Assembly: GCF_932274485.2 (NCBI RefSeq)
Contig: NC_065880.2
Coordinates: 4,813,695-4,877,694, forward strand
Origin: Patella vulgata
Taxonomy: Eukaryota > Mollusca > Gastropoda > Patellidae
Length of the DNA stretch: 64,000 nt
Direction of reading: 5' to 3'
The notes beneath the pieces are model-generated. The model was not told where the DNA came from, did not search any database, and was given only the letters and a program-made list of their open reading frames with translations. Position 1 is the first letter of the stretch. Each line of letters begins with the position of its first letter. Made by a program: the position numbers and the translations under genes. Shown one piece after another: positions 45,531-58,441 of this stretch.

Positions 45531-45912
45531 AAATGAAATGAAAGGAAATGAAATGGAGTTTAACGTCCTACTGTTCTGCTCCTAACCTGGGCTAATGAAG
45601 ACGGGCATACGCCATACAGTGTGCTATGAGGGAAATTTTACCGGACAGCGGCACTACGGACTACTCTTATATCGAATTCCAACTGCCAAGGGATCTTTTA
45701 CGTGCACGCCAATGTGTACACGGGACCTCGGTTTTTCGTCCCATCCGAACGACTAGACAGCTTTCCTTGTCAGCCCCTCCGTCCTGCATCACTGACGAGG
45801 GAGAACCACGCCGGAAAATCTGGATGAACTTTCTCGGCCAATGCAGGGATCGAACACCCGACCTCCAGGCAAGCAAGCTAGCGTCTTACCCACTTAGCGA
45901 CGTGATCCTCCA
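45531..45912 (-). repeat. SINE family 1, full length
   Basis: The minus-strand copy starts at the TTTCATTT tail and ends with the head TTACCCACTTAGCGACGTGA on +. The B box appears in reverse as AGGGATCGAACACC. It is inserted in the 5' flank of copy E. Confidence 0.82.
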
Positions 45913-46194
45913 GTACGTTTGACCGGGAATGTATACTATCATGATAATTAAATGAAATAGTAGAATAGAAAAAACATAAATACTAGGACGTATCAAGGCT
46001 AACTGTTTCTAATACGTAAGTTTAGGTGTGTTTAGTTAAATGTCTTAAATAGTGTGTATTCAAGATTTACAAATTCGCTATTCATTTTACTATACAATAT
46101 TTTAGCCTTGACCTTTTCGAATTTATTGAAATTAAAACATACCAAGCTATATTAATTCTAGAATGCTTGCTGTTATAATAATTTCAGAAGTGTG

Positions 46195-49100
46195 ATGTTA
46201 GCTAATTATAGAATGATCAACATATTGGTTTATTGTGTTTGTCTCTTTCCATGTTTTATACTGTCTGGTAAGTAAAACAGTTAAATTATAATTTACTCAT
46301 AACACGTGATACACTGTCTGTTGGTAAACCAGTTAAATTATAATCTACCCATAACATCGTTATACTGGTTGGTAAGTAAAACAGTTAAAATATAATCAAC
46401 CCATAACACATGTTATAATTATATAGTCTAGTTAAATTATAATCTACCCATACCACAAAGCATCAGCGCTTTATTTATTCTCAATACGTTTTGCATGGGT
46501 GCAGCGTAATATAACTTTTAATGCTAAACAGAATCGTATAACTTTTAGACGATTGTGCTACATTTGGGTTACCAATGATAAAACAAAAACAAATTACACG
46601 TACCCCATTCTCAGTTAGTTTCAGTCTAGACACATGATAGTTTCCTTATCGATATTAAGGATACATTATGTGTGGTTTCTGGTCGAGAGCGAGACATTAA
46701 ATATTATATTGAAACAACACGAGGGACGCCAAACTCTGGCACGTTCTTTGCAATAAAATACGTCAAGCGGGTTCAAAATTCCAACGTGTATAAATAATGT
46801 ACATTTGGCACATTGTCCGTACCATTATTTGAAATGATAGTATGCAAACATCAAAGGACGACGTCCCATCTGTATTTTAACGCCGTATATGATTTCAGAA
46901 TCTAAGGTCAGTATAGCTTGTTTTGGTCCACCAGAAATAGGAGTATGTGCTGAACATAAACTAATCTGTACAGAACCACTGGTTATATCAATAACTAATA
47001 TAACGTTTGGATATAGACGAGGATGTAGTAGTAGTGGTGTATCTAGCTGTGTTGATACAACATGTTGTAGAGAACAGTGTGGAGATTGTTTTACACCTTA
47101 CAATCAACCTCGTCTATCAGTATTACAACAAACATGTATTGGGAGATCAACTTGCACTCTTAATATAAATAATGGTTTGAATCAAAGATCTTCATTTTGT
47201 TTTAATGGTAGTCCTATATATCATTCTTACAGCAAGATAGAATATCAGTGTAGTACCATAGGTAAGTGTATTACTTGCCTGTACGACTAGCAGCTCCACC
47301 CCTGTGTAGCTTTAAGCCGAGAAACTAACCATGATAGTTACAGAGTAAATGATTACTCATCGTTCTTTTCTATACACCGAATAAAACGACACATATGTCT
47401 TTCATTTCAGTATTAGGTATCACTTTCTAGAGACGAAACCTAATTTTAATAGTTAAATTGTCGAGATTTAGTATATACAAATGTGATCACTTAAGTTAAA
47501 TGTAAACGAAATTATGTATACGTGTTATGTTTGTAAATGACTTCGTTTTCAAATAACTGTATATTTAAGAATCCTACATGTATCACATAACTGATACACT
47601 CCCATTAATTACGGAGTTAACAAATAACCCTAACTAACTGAAGACGACACCGAAAAGCAGAAATATCCATTTGAAGGTAGTACAATAGCAGGAGAAAAAG
47701 GACAGAATCGCTGAATGACTAAAAGCTTGAGCGTCATTCATTACCATTACCCATTATTTTATGACTGTATAAATACATGTAAGACCCTATTTTAAATATT
47801 AAAAGGACAACCTTATTTTCTGAAATCGTTGATTCTCAATTAAAAACGTTTCTGTATGAATTGTTATTTCAATAAATATTTCAATCAAGACAAAAGCTAC
47901 ATTTTAAGTGAGTCGCAACCAGATTAGTTAGTAATTATTATTCAATCATGATATTAAGATTTGTTTGATTCGCCTTTTCTTTACTTCTTAAGCAACTGAA
48001 CAATCTCGAGAAACTATACTCTTCAAAACAAGTAGGGGATATTGAAATGCAAATACAGGTTGTGATATGATAAATAGTCATGGACACTCGACATGCTTTG
48101 AAAGTATGTTCACGGATGAAGAACATATCTCCCCAACAGAACCACTGAGCTGCATGTGCGACACACAATAGCGCCATACACGATGGAGGAGTTCATTGTC
48201 AGATTTGACACTTCATGGAAGGGTTGATGAAAACTGCCGCTTGCTGGTTTATCCTATCCATGTTTGCTTTCGTATCGGTTCTTGCATAATATTTACTGTT
48301 TAGCGTATCTTTTCTTTAGTGTGTTACGTTTAATTTGATCGGTAGACGTGTTCGTCAATGTCAACCGACAACACTGCAAGAATTGGTCGTGGCACTGCAA
48401 GAAGAGTGGGTAAGATTGCCCCAAATCGTAATTAGACGATTGATTAGGAGCATGCCACGACGAATTGCTGAATGTCTGAGGATTGGTGGAGCAATTACTC
48501 ATTATTAAGACAAAAATCAAAAACGTCCATTTTCACTTTTGATAGTGTATCTCTTTGCGAATGAAATGGGGCCGTCAGATAAGCCGCTTATATGAACTGT
48601 TTATGTTCATGTGTAGACAACGGGCCTGTTATTAACATACACTGGTTACCTCTAATAAAAACAGCAGTGCATTTCCACAGTGCAGTTTTGTATTTTTTCT
48701 GAATATCCCCTACTTTTTTTTAAGAGTATATATTAACGCAAGGTGATTTTTAATTACTAATGTACACAAATTTAGATCGTCTATCAATAATATCTATTGT
48801 ACAAAAACATATGAATAATGTTTCTTTGTATTTCAATTGATCAGTTGCAGAAACAACATCCGATAATGTAACTATTGGTGGTAGAGAAACAATGATTGTT
48901 GATGGAGTTGACGATCTAGCTATTGTTGGTGGAGTGTTGGGGACAGTTATAGTCATCTGTATTGTCATCATAGTTATATTAGTAGTATACTTCAACAGTG
49001 TACTCAAAACACTAAATAGGTAAACATTCTTAAACTAGTAATACTATATTGGTATTGGTCATAACGAATAGGTAAATATTGTTTATACGTAAATATTGTT

Positions 49101-52100
49101 ATATCATTAATATTGAATAGTTAAAATTATAGCCATCTATAGTATCACCATGTATTGATTCTGATGATCCTCTAACTCTGCTGCATCGGTATTCTCGGGT
49201 CATTGAGTCCACACTTGACGTATTTGCTCCTGTAATGTCCCGCAAAAGTAAAGGCAACCACCAAAACGCCTTGTATACTGATGTCATTTAGTCTGAAATA
49301 ATTCTCAGACGAAAAGCAGAAAGAAAATGTGTAAACACGGGCCTTGAAGTTAATAGACAGTTATTCCAAACAAAGTCCAAGAAGGTCATAAAATTGATCT
49401 CGGATGCTAAGACAACGTTTTATATAACTAAACTCTCTGTAACAGATTCTAAAGATCTTTTTAATGTTATCGATATACTTATATCTGAAAATCAAAAGAA
49501 ATTATCAAAGTCTAATTCAGATGTTGTGCTAGCTGAACGTTTTACTTTTAGTGACTTCTTTCATGACAAATTCAGTGATATCAGACGTACTTTGACAATA
49601 CTAGCAGTGGATTAAGGGCGTTTGAAGAACATGATTTACCAAGCCGTTTGTTTGGGTTTGCCCAGTTATAGATGAACATGTCCATCATTGGTAAGATCAG
49701 ATCCCCTTCCAACATGGCTTCGGAGGTCCAAACCAATATTAGATGAACTCCTTCCTTTCATCACTACCATCATAAATTCTTCAATTGCCAACAGCTGTGT
49801 GCCGACTCCATTAAAGACCGACCTTGTAATTCCACTTCTGAAGAAACCATCGCTTGATTGCTAGATCCTTGAGAACTATCGCCCTGTCTCAAATCTTGAG
49901 TTCGGAAAGGTGCTCGAAAGGGTGATAGCAAGACAAATCACTAATTATCTGCAAGCTAACGATCTCCATGGGCCATTGCAGTCTGCTTATAAAGAAGGTC
50001 ACAGCAAAGAGACAGCACTTTCAAAGGTAAAAGCCGATATTGATGCAGCAATGGATAGCAAGCTTATACTACTATAGCACTTTGTTCAATCGACTGCAGT
50101 GGGAATCAAATGATCGGCGCTGGATTGGTTAAAGTCTTATTTAACTGACAAAGGCCGATGTGTCCATATTCATACCACTGTCCATTGGAGTCCCACAGGG
50201 GTCAATAAAAGGTCCACTTCTTCCCTTACTGTATGTACTTCCACTTGGAAAAATCATTCATAAACATGGTTTCAGCTATCATGGTTTTACCGATTGTACA
50301 ACAATTGTACGCAATTGTACAACACATTCATTCCTTCAGACCAGTTGTCAATACACAGTGCCCTAACGAAGCTAGAATCCTGTAGCAATGCTATTCGGAC
50401 ATGGATGAATCAAAACAAATTAAAGCTGAACCATGAGAAGACATAATTCCTGATCACAACTGTACAGTATCGACTTTTCACCAAAATTAAACATCGGCGA
50501 TACCGAAATTTCATCATCATCATGTAAAGCACGAAATCTGGGTTTCACCATGGACAAGTCAATACTATGTGGTTAACAGTACTATGTGTAAAATGTACAT
50601 GAGATAAAACCAATATCCAGAATCAGGAGGTATCTTACTAAAGATTCATGCGCTAGAGTTGTATAAGCATTGGTCACATCTCAGTTGGACTATGGAATTG
50701 GACTCCTGGCTGGCATTCCAGATATCTCCTTCAACCGTTTCAAGTTGTACAAAAAAACGGTGCTCGACTAGTTGCCAAGTCATCTTGGCAACCGTACAAG
50801 TTAGAAACCATTTTGTTGTATCTGTATGATCATATGGGTTCATTCTATTTGTTGATTGGAATCAACATTACAAATCAGAATAAAATATCTGTTTTGAAGG
50901 CTTAAAATACAGTTTTTGCCAAAATTACATTACTTCCGGTGATACTAAAAATGTTAAATTGGTTTTATAACACCGTCTATGATATTGGGCATCACATGGT
51001 GAAAATTTTAAGATCGAATAATAATTGACACTTTTATGGACCAAAAACCTTCAAAAGTGACTTGTAGAAAACCGTCTATTTCTCCGCAACCGAACAAGTT
51101 AGAAACAATTTTATGATATCTATATGACCGTATGAAATTTATTAATATGTTAATTTAAACCAAAAGTTAAAAATATTAATACATATTAAATAATTCTTGG
51201 TTGAAAAAAATATTGATTTTAAAAGTTAAAAAATGCAGTTTTTGACAAAATGGCGTCACTTCCGGTGTCAATTTTAAATTGTAATCAATAAGATATGACG
51301 CATACTTGCTTTTTGAATCAAATGGTGTCACTTTTATGAAAATCCAATAATTATTGACTATTCTACAGGCAAAATAACGAAAACAGTGACTTATGCAAAA
51401 TTGCCCATTTCTAGGCAACTGCTTATATTACAAACTAATATAAACATACATTTTCTTCGTATGGATTATAGCTACAAGTTTATAAAAGTTACGTAGATTT
51501 TAAAATCTGAAAAGCCTGAATGGGTTGTAAATAGGTCAATTTTACACCCTTTTTCACCTCTTAATCGAATTTGCTCGAAAATGAAATCGAAATTAAAAAA
51601 TCTGAGCTCACACTTTTTTGCACCTTTAAAGGGTACACTCTTTTAATTATATCAGTTTTTAAAAAAATAATATTTGCTTTCGAAAAATGGTACCTAACTG
51701 TCAAAATTGTAGTTTTTGGTAAAATTACGCCACTTCCGATGCCGACAAATAACTCTACCGGTAACAACAAAAATGACAATTGAGACAACGGAGCATATGA
51801 ACTTTGTTTTATACAAATCGAACAATAAATAATTAATCTAGGACTGAAAAACTGAATTAGCCAATGGCGGCTAAGGAAAACTACGGAGACAAAAAAAAAT
51901 CACATTTTTGCTCAAGTCAGATGACTCTTTAATTCTGTGTAAAACACGACTAAAAAATATTCATAAATAAAAAAAAAATAGTAAAAATTTAAATTTTCTA
52001 AATTTGGCGCCTAATATCTGCGACGATTTGCCGAAAATCAAAAGTAGCGTAGCTATGTGCCCCTGTCTCCGGCTATGCCAAAATGCATCGAAAGTTAAAA

Positions 52101-53088
52101 TCCAACGATTATTGTTAAAATTACTGGAATATTTTTAAAAACGAATGCTTCCGTGATTTCGGACATTTCGCATTGTCACGGAACGTTCAAAATAGTTTTA
52201 TCCTCTAAGTCACACCCACCGAAGAAATTGAAACGATGCGACAAGCAGTTGCTGAGATATAATCAAAACTGAATTTGAATAATAATAATAATTAGAATAA
52301 TAATTTTAACAAAAACAATAGTGTTTCACACAAGCTACGCAGTGTGAAACAATAATAATAATAATAATACTAATAACAAACAGGTAATAATAATAATAAA
52401 CTACTACAGTGTTTCTCAGCATTTTATCAAATAAACCCCGCAGTCCGATTACCATGTATGCGTTTTCTTTTCGTTTCCGTCAATGTTTTCGCCGGTTACG
52501 TCAAAACAGCCCAATTACATTTGCATTAGACCAACTACATGGAAAACGGGGGTTAGTATATCAATCATAACGGCATTATTGTAGAAGAGTTGGATGCACA
52601 TGTATGGTATTCTGCTACCATTAACGTGCTCTGTGTTTCCTTCTCCCGGTTACTGCCATTAAAGGTGTCCTCGTTGATTAGCTGGATCGCCATCAGTTAT
52701 AACTTTATTTTCTAACGATGATAAAATCATGTATTCAAAATGCGTGTATACTTACAGGAGGTTGTCGAAACTGAATTCAGAGTTACACCAACATGATCAC
52801 CAATATGACTCGGCACCAACCAGATTTAGAGATGAATCACCGACCGTGTACAATTCTTTAAATACACGACAACAGAATACAGCCAATGGACAAACACACA
52901 GTTTGAACAACAGCCAACATTCAACTATAGAAACTGAAGATGCCCAAATCAACCAGCATTATGAACACCCGTATGACGCGGCACCAAGAGGAACAACAGA
53001 TCAAGAAACTGTTGTTTATGATTCTTTAAATACACGAGAACAAACTGGTTATTATAATATGGGTAATATTAACACACCACGCGAATAA
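46195..53088 (+). CDS. receptor copy E: SUEL-like lectin domain, TM helix, ITIM-like and YYNM tail
   Basis: Exons 46195-46267, 46899-47261, 48845-49019 and 52758-53088 join to 313 residues. Signal peptide MLANYRMINILVYCVCLFP... Lectin domain with LICTEPLVISITNITFGYRR, CVDTTCCREQCGDCFTPYNQ, LQQTCIGRSTC and YSKIEYQC. Stalk IVDGVDDLAIVGG and the membrane helix follow. The donor used by sisters after FN is altered here; reading on to AATAG/GTAAAC adds SVLKTLN and keeps phase 2. The tail has TVYNSL, the ITIM-type VVYDSL and GYYNMGN, ending in TAA. A repeat insertion plus a deletion altered the sequence just before exon 2, intron 2 carries a deleted Tc1-like element, and intron 3 holds a LINE relic and an unclassified repeat. 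Coding capacity is intact. Confidence 0.8.
46268..46450 (+). repeat. copy E intron 1: donor-context repeats
   Basis: CTGTCTG/GTAAGTAAAACAG at the exon end is echoed by ACTGTCTGTTGGTAAACCAG and ACTGGTTGGTAAGTAAAACAG, then a weaker unit, each followed by ...CCATAACA. Confidence 0.6.
46671..46881 (+). repeat. repeat inserted beside the lectin exon of copy E
   Basis: About 210 bases (GGTCGAGAGCGAGACATTAA ... GACGACGTCCCATCTGTATT) match the block 5705-5975. Sister copies read ACATTATCGCCGTATATGAT uninterrupted here. In E the intron resumes as CGCCGTATATGA and then goes directly to TTTCAG, so roughly 95 bases before the acceptor were also lost. Confidence 0.7.
48015..48730 (+). mobile_element. deleted Tc1-type element in intron 2 of copy E
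   Basis: The ends resemble those of the complete element at 14506-16040 (CAAGTAGGGGATATT on the left; AATATCCCCTAC on the right) with TA borders. Internally only the C-terminal end of a transposase remains (LQELVVALQEEW ... IRSMPRRIAECL, near 48340-48508). Copy C keeps the empty site at about 36722-36740 (GAAACTTTATTAACGC), so insertion followed the duplication that separated C and E. Confidence 0.85.
49130..50810 (+). mobile_element. degraded CR1/L2-type LINE in intron 3 of copy E
   Basis: Fragments of one ORF2 remain in order: a linker after the endonuclease (KVIKLISDAKTTFY; FSDFFHDKFSDIR), RT pieces (TDLVIPLLKKPSLD, NYRPVSNLEFGKVLERVIARQ, GVPQGS) and the thumb region (LVTSQLDYGIGLLAGIPD). 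Multiple frameshifts, stops and a lost FADD box mark it as old. It differs clearly from the LINE at 22-26.8 kb. The 5' end is missing. Confidence 0.82.
50811..52400. repeat. unclassified internally repetitive block
   Basis: A phrase like CCG[TA]ACAAGTTAGAAAC followed by TATCT-TATGA and later TTGCCAAAATTAC/GACAAAATGGCGTCACTTCCGG recurs near 50800, 51085 and more weakly near 51415 and 51700, a period of about 290-300 bases. It ends with the inverted pair GTTTCACAC ... GTGTGAAAC and a run of TAA (52318-52372). No protein similarity visible. Confidence 0.5.
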
Positions 53089-53408
53089 TCTCGTCAGTTT
53101 CGGCGAGAAGGCTTTTGGGGTAGCTGCCCCCAAACTATGGAATAAACTTCCTCATTCCATTCGGTCATGCACTTCTCTGTCATCATTTAAGATTTCTCTA
53201 AAAACGCACTTGTTTAATAGGGCTTTTAATTAATCATCTCTGTGATAACTATATTTATATTTTATGCAATACTTCCTTTTACTCAACTTTTATGTATATT
53301 ATTCACTTTTTATGTTTTAATCTTATATTTGTTTTGTCAATCATATTATCTTTATTGTAAAGCGCCATTGAGCACTTTTGTGGAAATGGCGCTATATAAA
53401 CGCTTATA

Positions 53409-53435
<27 letters not shown>
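53089..53435 (+). mobile_element. 5'-truncated LINE abutting the stop codon of copy E
   Basis: The first bases after the stop encode the typical CR1/L2/Rex1-like C-terminus (FGEKAFGVAAPKLWNKLPHS, then SSFKISLKTHLFNRAF). The LINE 3' end follows: AAGCGCCATTGAGCACTT, GGCGCTATATAAACGC and (AAT)n. Sister copies have GTTCAGTGGGGGTTGG at this point, and E resumes the shared flank after the tail (GTGACGATTCTATA). Confidence 0.85.
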
Positions 53436-53439
<4 letters not shown>

Positions 53440-55833
53440 TGATTTAGTGACGATTCTATATCCACAGATTATAGCTTCGATATACATAATTATAGATTCG
53501 ATACACATAATTATAGCTTTACTACAAATAATTACAGCTATAATATACAGAATAATAGCTTCATAATGCAGAATATTAGCTTTAATATATAATAGCTTCA
53601 ATACAGCAAATGAACAAAAGACGTGTGGGTACGAGAGATGATGTTTGGTGATTAGCACTTCCACTCCGCCCATATGACGTTTCGGTTAGGATGGCATCTC
53701 CGCCCATATTAATATGATACCGCATATTAAGTAAATAAGTAAGTAAAGTAAAGATCAAACAAACTGCTGGACACATCTAATTCTGTAGCAAATAAACAAA
53801 GCTAAGCGATCAACACAAATAAGGCTAAAAACTACAAACATTAATGAACTGGGGTTAGCGTGCTATTGTACTGCATTGACATGGTCAATGAAGAAGGGCG
53901 TTTACCATGCAGTCTGCTATGGGGGATAACTGCACTACGGCATATATTCCTATATCAAATTCCAAATGTCGTAGATTTGTTATCGTATTTCTACAACATG
54001 TATGCTAGTCGAATGTTTTGAAGTAAGTGCGTATAATATGCACTGTTAAAGTCACTTAAGTAGATAAAATACCAACCTGATCCAAGGCAGTTTTGTTGAA
54101 ATGGGTTTGTCTCTCGCTCTGATCGGTCCGCCCGGAATATCAATATATTTCACGCCCCACCGAATGTTTCATCTGCGACCTGTATATTCCATTTACTACC
54201 CATATATTTCATTCCATGACATATTGTGTATAACACGTAATCATATGTATGCATACACGATAATTATACTAATCCAGTGTATAAGGCGAATAATATCATA
54301 TCTTTTATGTACGCTAATACGGATTTTGTAATTATATTTTGCATATGTTTGTAAAAGAAAACGTTATTAAATAAATGTGAATAACTAGTAATTATTTCTG
54401 ATATTATGTTGATATATACTTCACGGCCATGCAAGTGCTTACTGTAATATAAAATTACCCTTACCAGAAGTCGATTATATATCATGTGTGTCATTGTGGC
54501 GTACGGTGATAAGTGCAAGCATAATGTGACCTTGATGGTTAATATGTAACTATTTTGTTATATACCTTTAGTCATCAAATATATTATTGCTCGATTACGC
54601 GTACTACGAATAAAATTATTATAACCATTCTAAAAAAAACAACATTTTAAAACATATTGTCGTAATCGCAGGTATTTGTCGGAGCTTTCACATGCTTAAG
54701 ATATTCATTGCGGGTATACCTTGACAAATGCCATTCGCTGTACATAAGTATTTTTGTTCGTATTGTATTCCCGACCTCATAACCCGGTCTTAAATAAAGC
54801 TGCTATTTCAGCTGGTATGTTCTTACCGGAAGTCAGTGTTACTTTACCACCCCATCACACAACATTGACAGCTGATATGTCCTCACCGGTATACGACATT
54901 ATAGCTTCGATATACATATTTATAGCTTCAATACAGAAACTGAATAAATGACGCTATGGTTAGGGTGTCGTAGATTACTGATTAGTACCATCACCTCCGT
55001 TCATATGAATACAATATCGTAACAAGTAACGATATAATACACCACTGTACATATCTGATTATATAATCAACACAAATACCATTACAAACTACAAACATAA
55101 ATAAACATGGGGTTGAATAAATGACGCACGGTTTAGGATGCTGCTGTTTAGTGTCTGCCCCTCCGCCCATATGAATACAATACCGCCCACACCTGATTAT
55201 CTAACCCATGTCTTGCAGCATTGAGGAGGCGAAACCACACAATAAAATCCTGTGCAACTGGTTAGTGAGCCAGTGCGTTACTCACCGATCCACGGTGACC
55301 CCCAACTATAAACATATATAGTTTCATTGTTAAAGATAATATCATGTTTTATGCTAGCTCATATATTTTCATTATACAATTTGTGTTTGACAGCAGTAGA
55401 TTAATTACATTACAAACTCTGTTTTTATTTTCCTCAAGGAAAAAAAATATGGAATAAATAAAACACTTTTTGATACTAATATCCGTTACCCGTGTAAATA
55501 ATATTTATACTAATACAATGTTTTAATATTACTAATACAATATGTTTTGATATAACTAAGTACATGTGGAATAAATAAAAACTATTTTATACTAATACAA
55601 TGTTTTGAGATTAATAATACAATATTTATTTATTTACATGTTTAAAATAATTTTAAGCAAATTTAGTCGTATTTATTTGTATATGTTTGTAATTAGATAA
55701 CTGACAAAACAGTAATTATTTATGCCTACTGCAAGTACTATCATTTGTACCGCAAGTTCTACCATTATAGTATAGAATAACTCGTGTTGGATATAATCCT
55801 TGAGAGGCATTTAGCAGTTAATTTATGATTTAA
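53436..55833. other. 3' flank of copy E
   Basis: Short repeats of ATAATAGCTTC/ATATACAGAATA type (53458-53605), a decayed family-1 SINE piece (about 53838-53985, minus), a SINE-like unit (55115-55305), and blocks shared with the flanks of copies D and F (54750-54960). No exon. Confidence 0.5.
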
Positions 55834-57470
55834 TACTAGAACACTTATTATGGATACAATCACTTGGGGTATTATACTGCAACGTTTCAACAGAATTTCA
55901 AACAAATATCTAATGTGCAAATGAGACATATCATGAGTGACATATACCCTGTTGGGGGAGGGGTATAGGCGTGTGTTGGCCAAACGGTTTGTTTAGCGGG
56001 ACTCGTGTCTCCCCTAAGTATGACTCTTCGCAGCTACAATAGATTTTGTAAAGACAGCTTTTGGGGTGGATGGGTTCAACTTTCCATTTGCTTTTAGGAT
56101 GACATCTACTCCAATCTATGGATGCTGGTCTAATATTCTCCTTATTTGGTATGATACCTTGCCGTTGAATGGGATTGGTATACGTACAGGTTCTTTTAGG
56201 GGTGTCAGTGGTTTCGGATCATCTGATAGGGTTTATTAATTATTTTCTGTTTAACCTCTTGTGTGTATCCAATACGTTCAACGAATACTTCCTGTAGGTG
56301 CCGGATTTTAACACGGTGGTTGGTTCTACTGCATAGGTTTTTGATTCTCTTTGGTTGATATGGTGGCTGTTTTGGTGATGTATGGATGGTTTCGTTGAAT
56401 ATAGATGTACTGGTCTGCGTGTGTAGGTTTGCGGTAAACACTGGCTGGTTTTGGTGATTTGCTCATCGCATTTGTCTCGGACATCAAGAAAAGATAGACA
56501 TTTATTTGTTTCGGTCCCCATAGTGAAGTTGATACGTTGCTGCTGGCTGTTTAGATGGTTTAACAGATCGATTGGGTCGTCTTGGTCTTCCAGTATATCA
56601 AACGTATCATCTACTTCTGTTCTTGGGAGGTTAGTGAACATATCCACGACGTCATATAGCATCTTTCCATATCTGTTTAGGTTGTTGAGTTTCATACACA
56701 AATCTGCGGTGTCCTTGATGAAGGGGTCTGCGTGCTTGCCTAGGAGGGGGAGCTGCTTGGATGAATACTGAGCAGTGTCGTAGTGGACAGGTGTCTTGTG
56801 TATCTTAATACTCGCTCGGGCATATGGTGGTCTTGGATGCGTTGATATCAGATGATGACTAGCGATTTTCTTCTGGTCTTTAAGACTCTTTTGGATATTA
56901 TAGTGTTTACTGCGTGATCCTCCCGTATTCTTCTGATGTTGTGTTGTCTCCTAATAAATCAACAACTATGCTATGATATTCATCTTTGTTCATTAGCTTT
57001 CGCTTTATCTGCTGTGACGATGGGGATGGACTGGTAGTCTTTTACTTTCTTCGTGGTTTGGTGTTGTTTTGTCGAATGGTTGTTCTGAGGTGGTTTTCTA
57101 TTTTGGAGTATGTTAGCGATTTGTTTACGTAAATAATCTACCCTCCCGATGTCACTTGCTTGAAAACGTTGAGAGAATACTCTTCGAAACGTCGCCCAAA
57201 TAAATCACTTGCTTGAAAACGTTGAGAGAATACTCTTCGAAACGTCACCCAAATAAATCAGTAATTGTTCTTCCATAAGTATGTGTTATAGTTTATTGCT
57301 CTATCCAGTTACTAAATGCCTCTAAAAGATCATTATAAAACTAGAACACTTAGTATGGATACAATCACTTGGTTTATTATACTGCAACGTTTCAATAAAA
57401 TTGTATAAGTCGTTTTCAAGCAAATACCTACTGTGCACATGGGACATATCATGGGTTAAATATACAATCA
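55834..57470 (-). mobile_element. Penelope-like retroelement fossil with flanking direct repeats
   Basis: On the minus strand a reverse-transcriptase remnant (56240-56700) reads DDPIDLLNHLNSQQQRINFT and MGTETNKCLSFLDV, in the arrangement seen in Penelope-like elements. Direct repeats of about 115 bases flank it (from CTAGAACACTTATTATGG at 55835 and CTAGAACACTTAGTATGG at 57341), resembling the pseudo-LTRs of this family. A further 60-base tandem pair (GCTTGAAAACGTTGAGAGAA) lies at 57149-57260. The copy is truncated and broken in several places; the divergence of the repeats suggests moderate age. Confidence 0.65.
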
Positions 57471-58398
57471 ACGATATCGTTGATTCAAATGTTATGAAAA
57501 ATTATTAATTAGGCATTTGTTCACATACCCAAACAAATATCAGCTCTATTAAACATCCTTCGGCAGTGATATTGAATTGGTAAAACACTCGTGTCATTTA
57601 ATAATTTAAATGGATATCGAGATGCTCTTGTCTAAATTGCAAACAATCAGGGTGGAGTGTCACGTGATCAGTATAATTGGTCCAATTAAAAGAAACCTGA
57701 AACCATCTTCGAAAGATGATGTCTTCCTATATTCTATATTTGGGTTATTCGAATTGGGTAGACGTAGAAATATAATTTACACAATTGATGTGGGTATAAT
57801 TTGGGCTATTAATTGGGTTTTTAGGTGGTGTTTACTGTAATATTAAAATGTAGACATGTATTAAACAACTCAGTATACTTCATATACAGGTACATGTATA
57901 TAAGACACGTGTGGTCTATATCATACCAATTACACGAGTTTAGTATATAAATATATAAATCAACACGCTCAGTAATTTTATACAGTATCTCTGTGTAAGA
58001 TATGCATATTATTATAATATTATACTATTGAATACAGTTGACTGAACACATGTGGTATATACTATAACATTTAATATACTTCCTGGTGAACTCCATGAAT
58101 AAAAGACAAATAGCATATATACTAGTAACATATGTAATACACGGACATAGGTAAAACGGTAGTGTAGTATAAAGGTATATTACGACAACGTCTGTGTAAT
58201 TTTAAAGAATTATAATTCTCCGTGGTGGTAACTACCGGTGACGTATATAGAATTGAATATAGTAAGTGTCATGTGTTTCTTTTACGTTTATATTCACGAT
58301 TAGTGTATGAGAGGTATTTAAATTCAACCCCTCAGAATAGATCAATTATTCTCTTAGATGTAATAATAATATAGACATGCATGTGTTTATGATATATA

Positions 58399-58441
<43 letters not shown>

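Noticed and set aside
57140-57260. Possible hammerhead ribozyme in the tandem pair ending CTTCGAAACGTC
   Set aside because: The GAAAC part is present but the CTGATGA core is not, so the motif is not supported.
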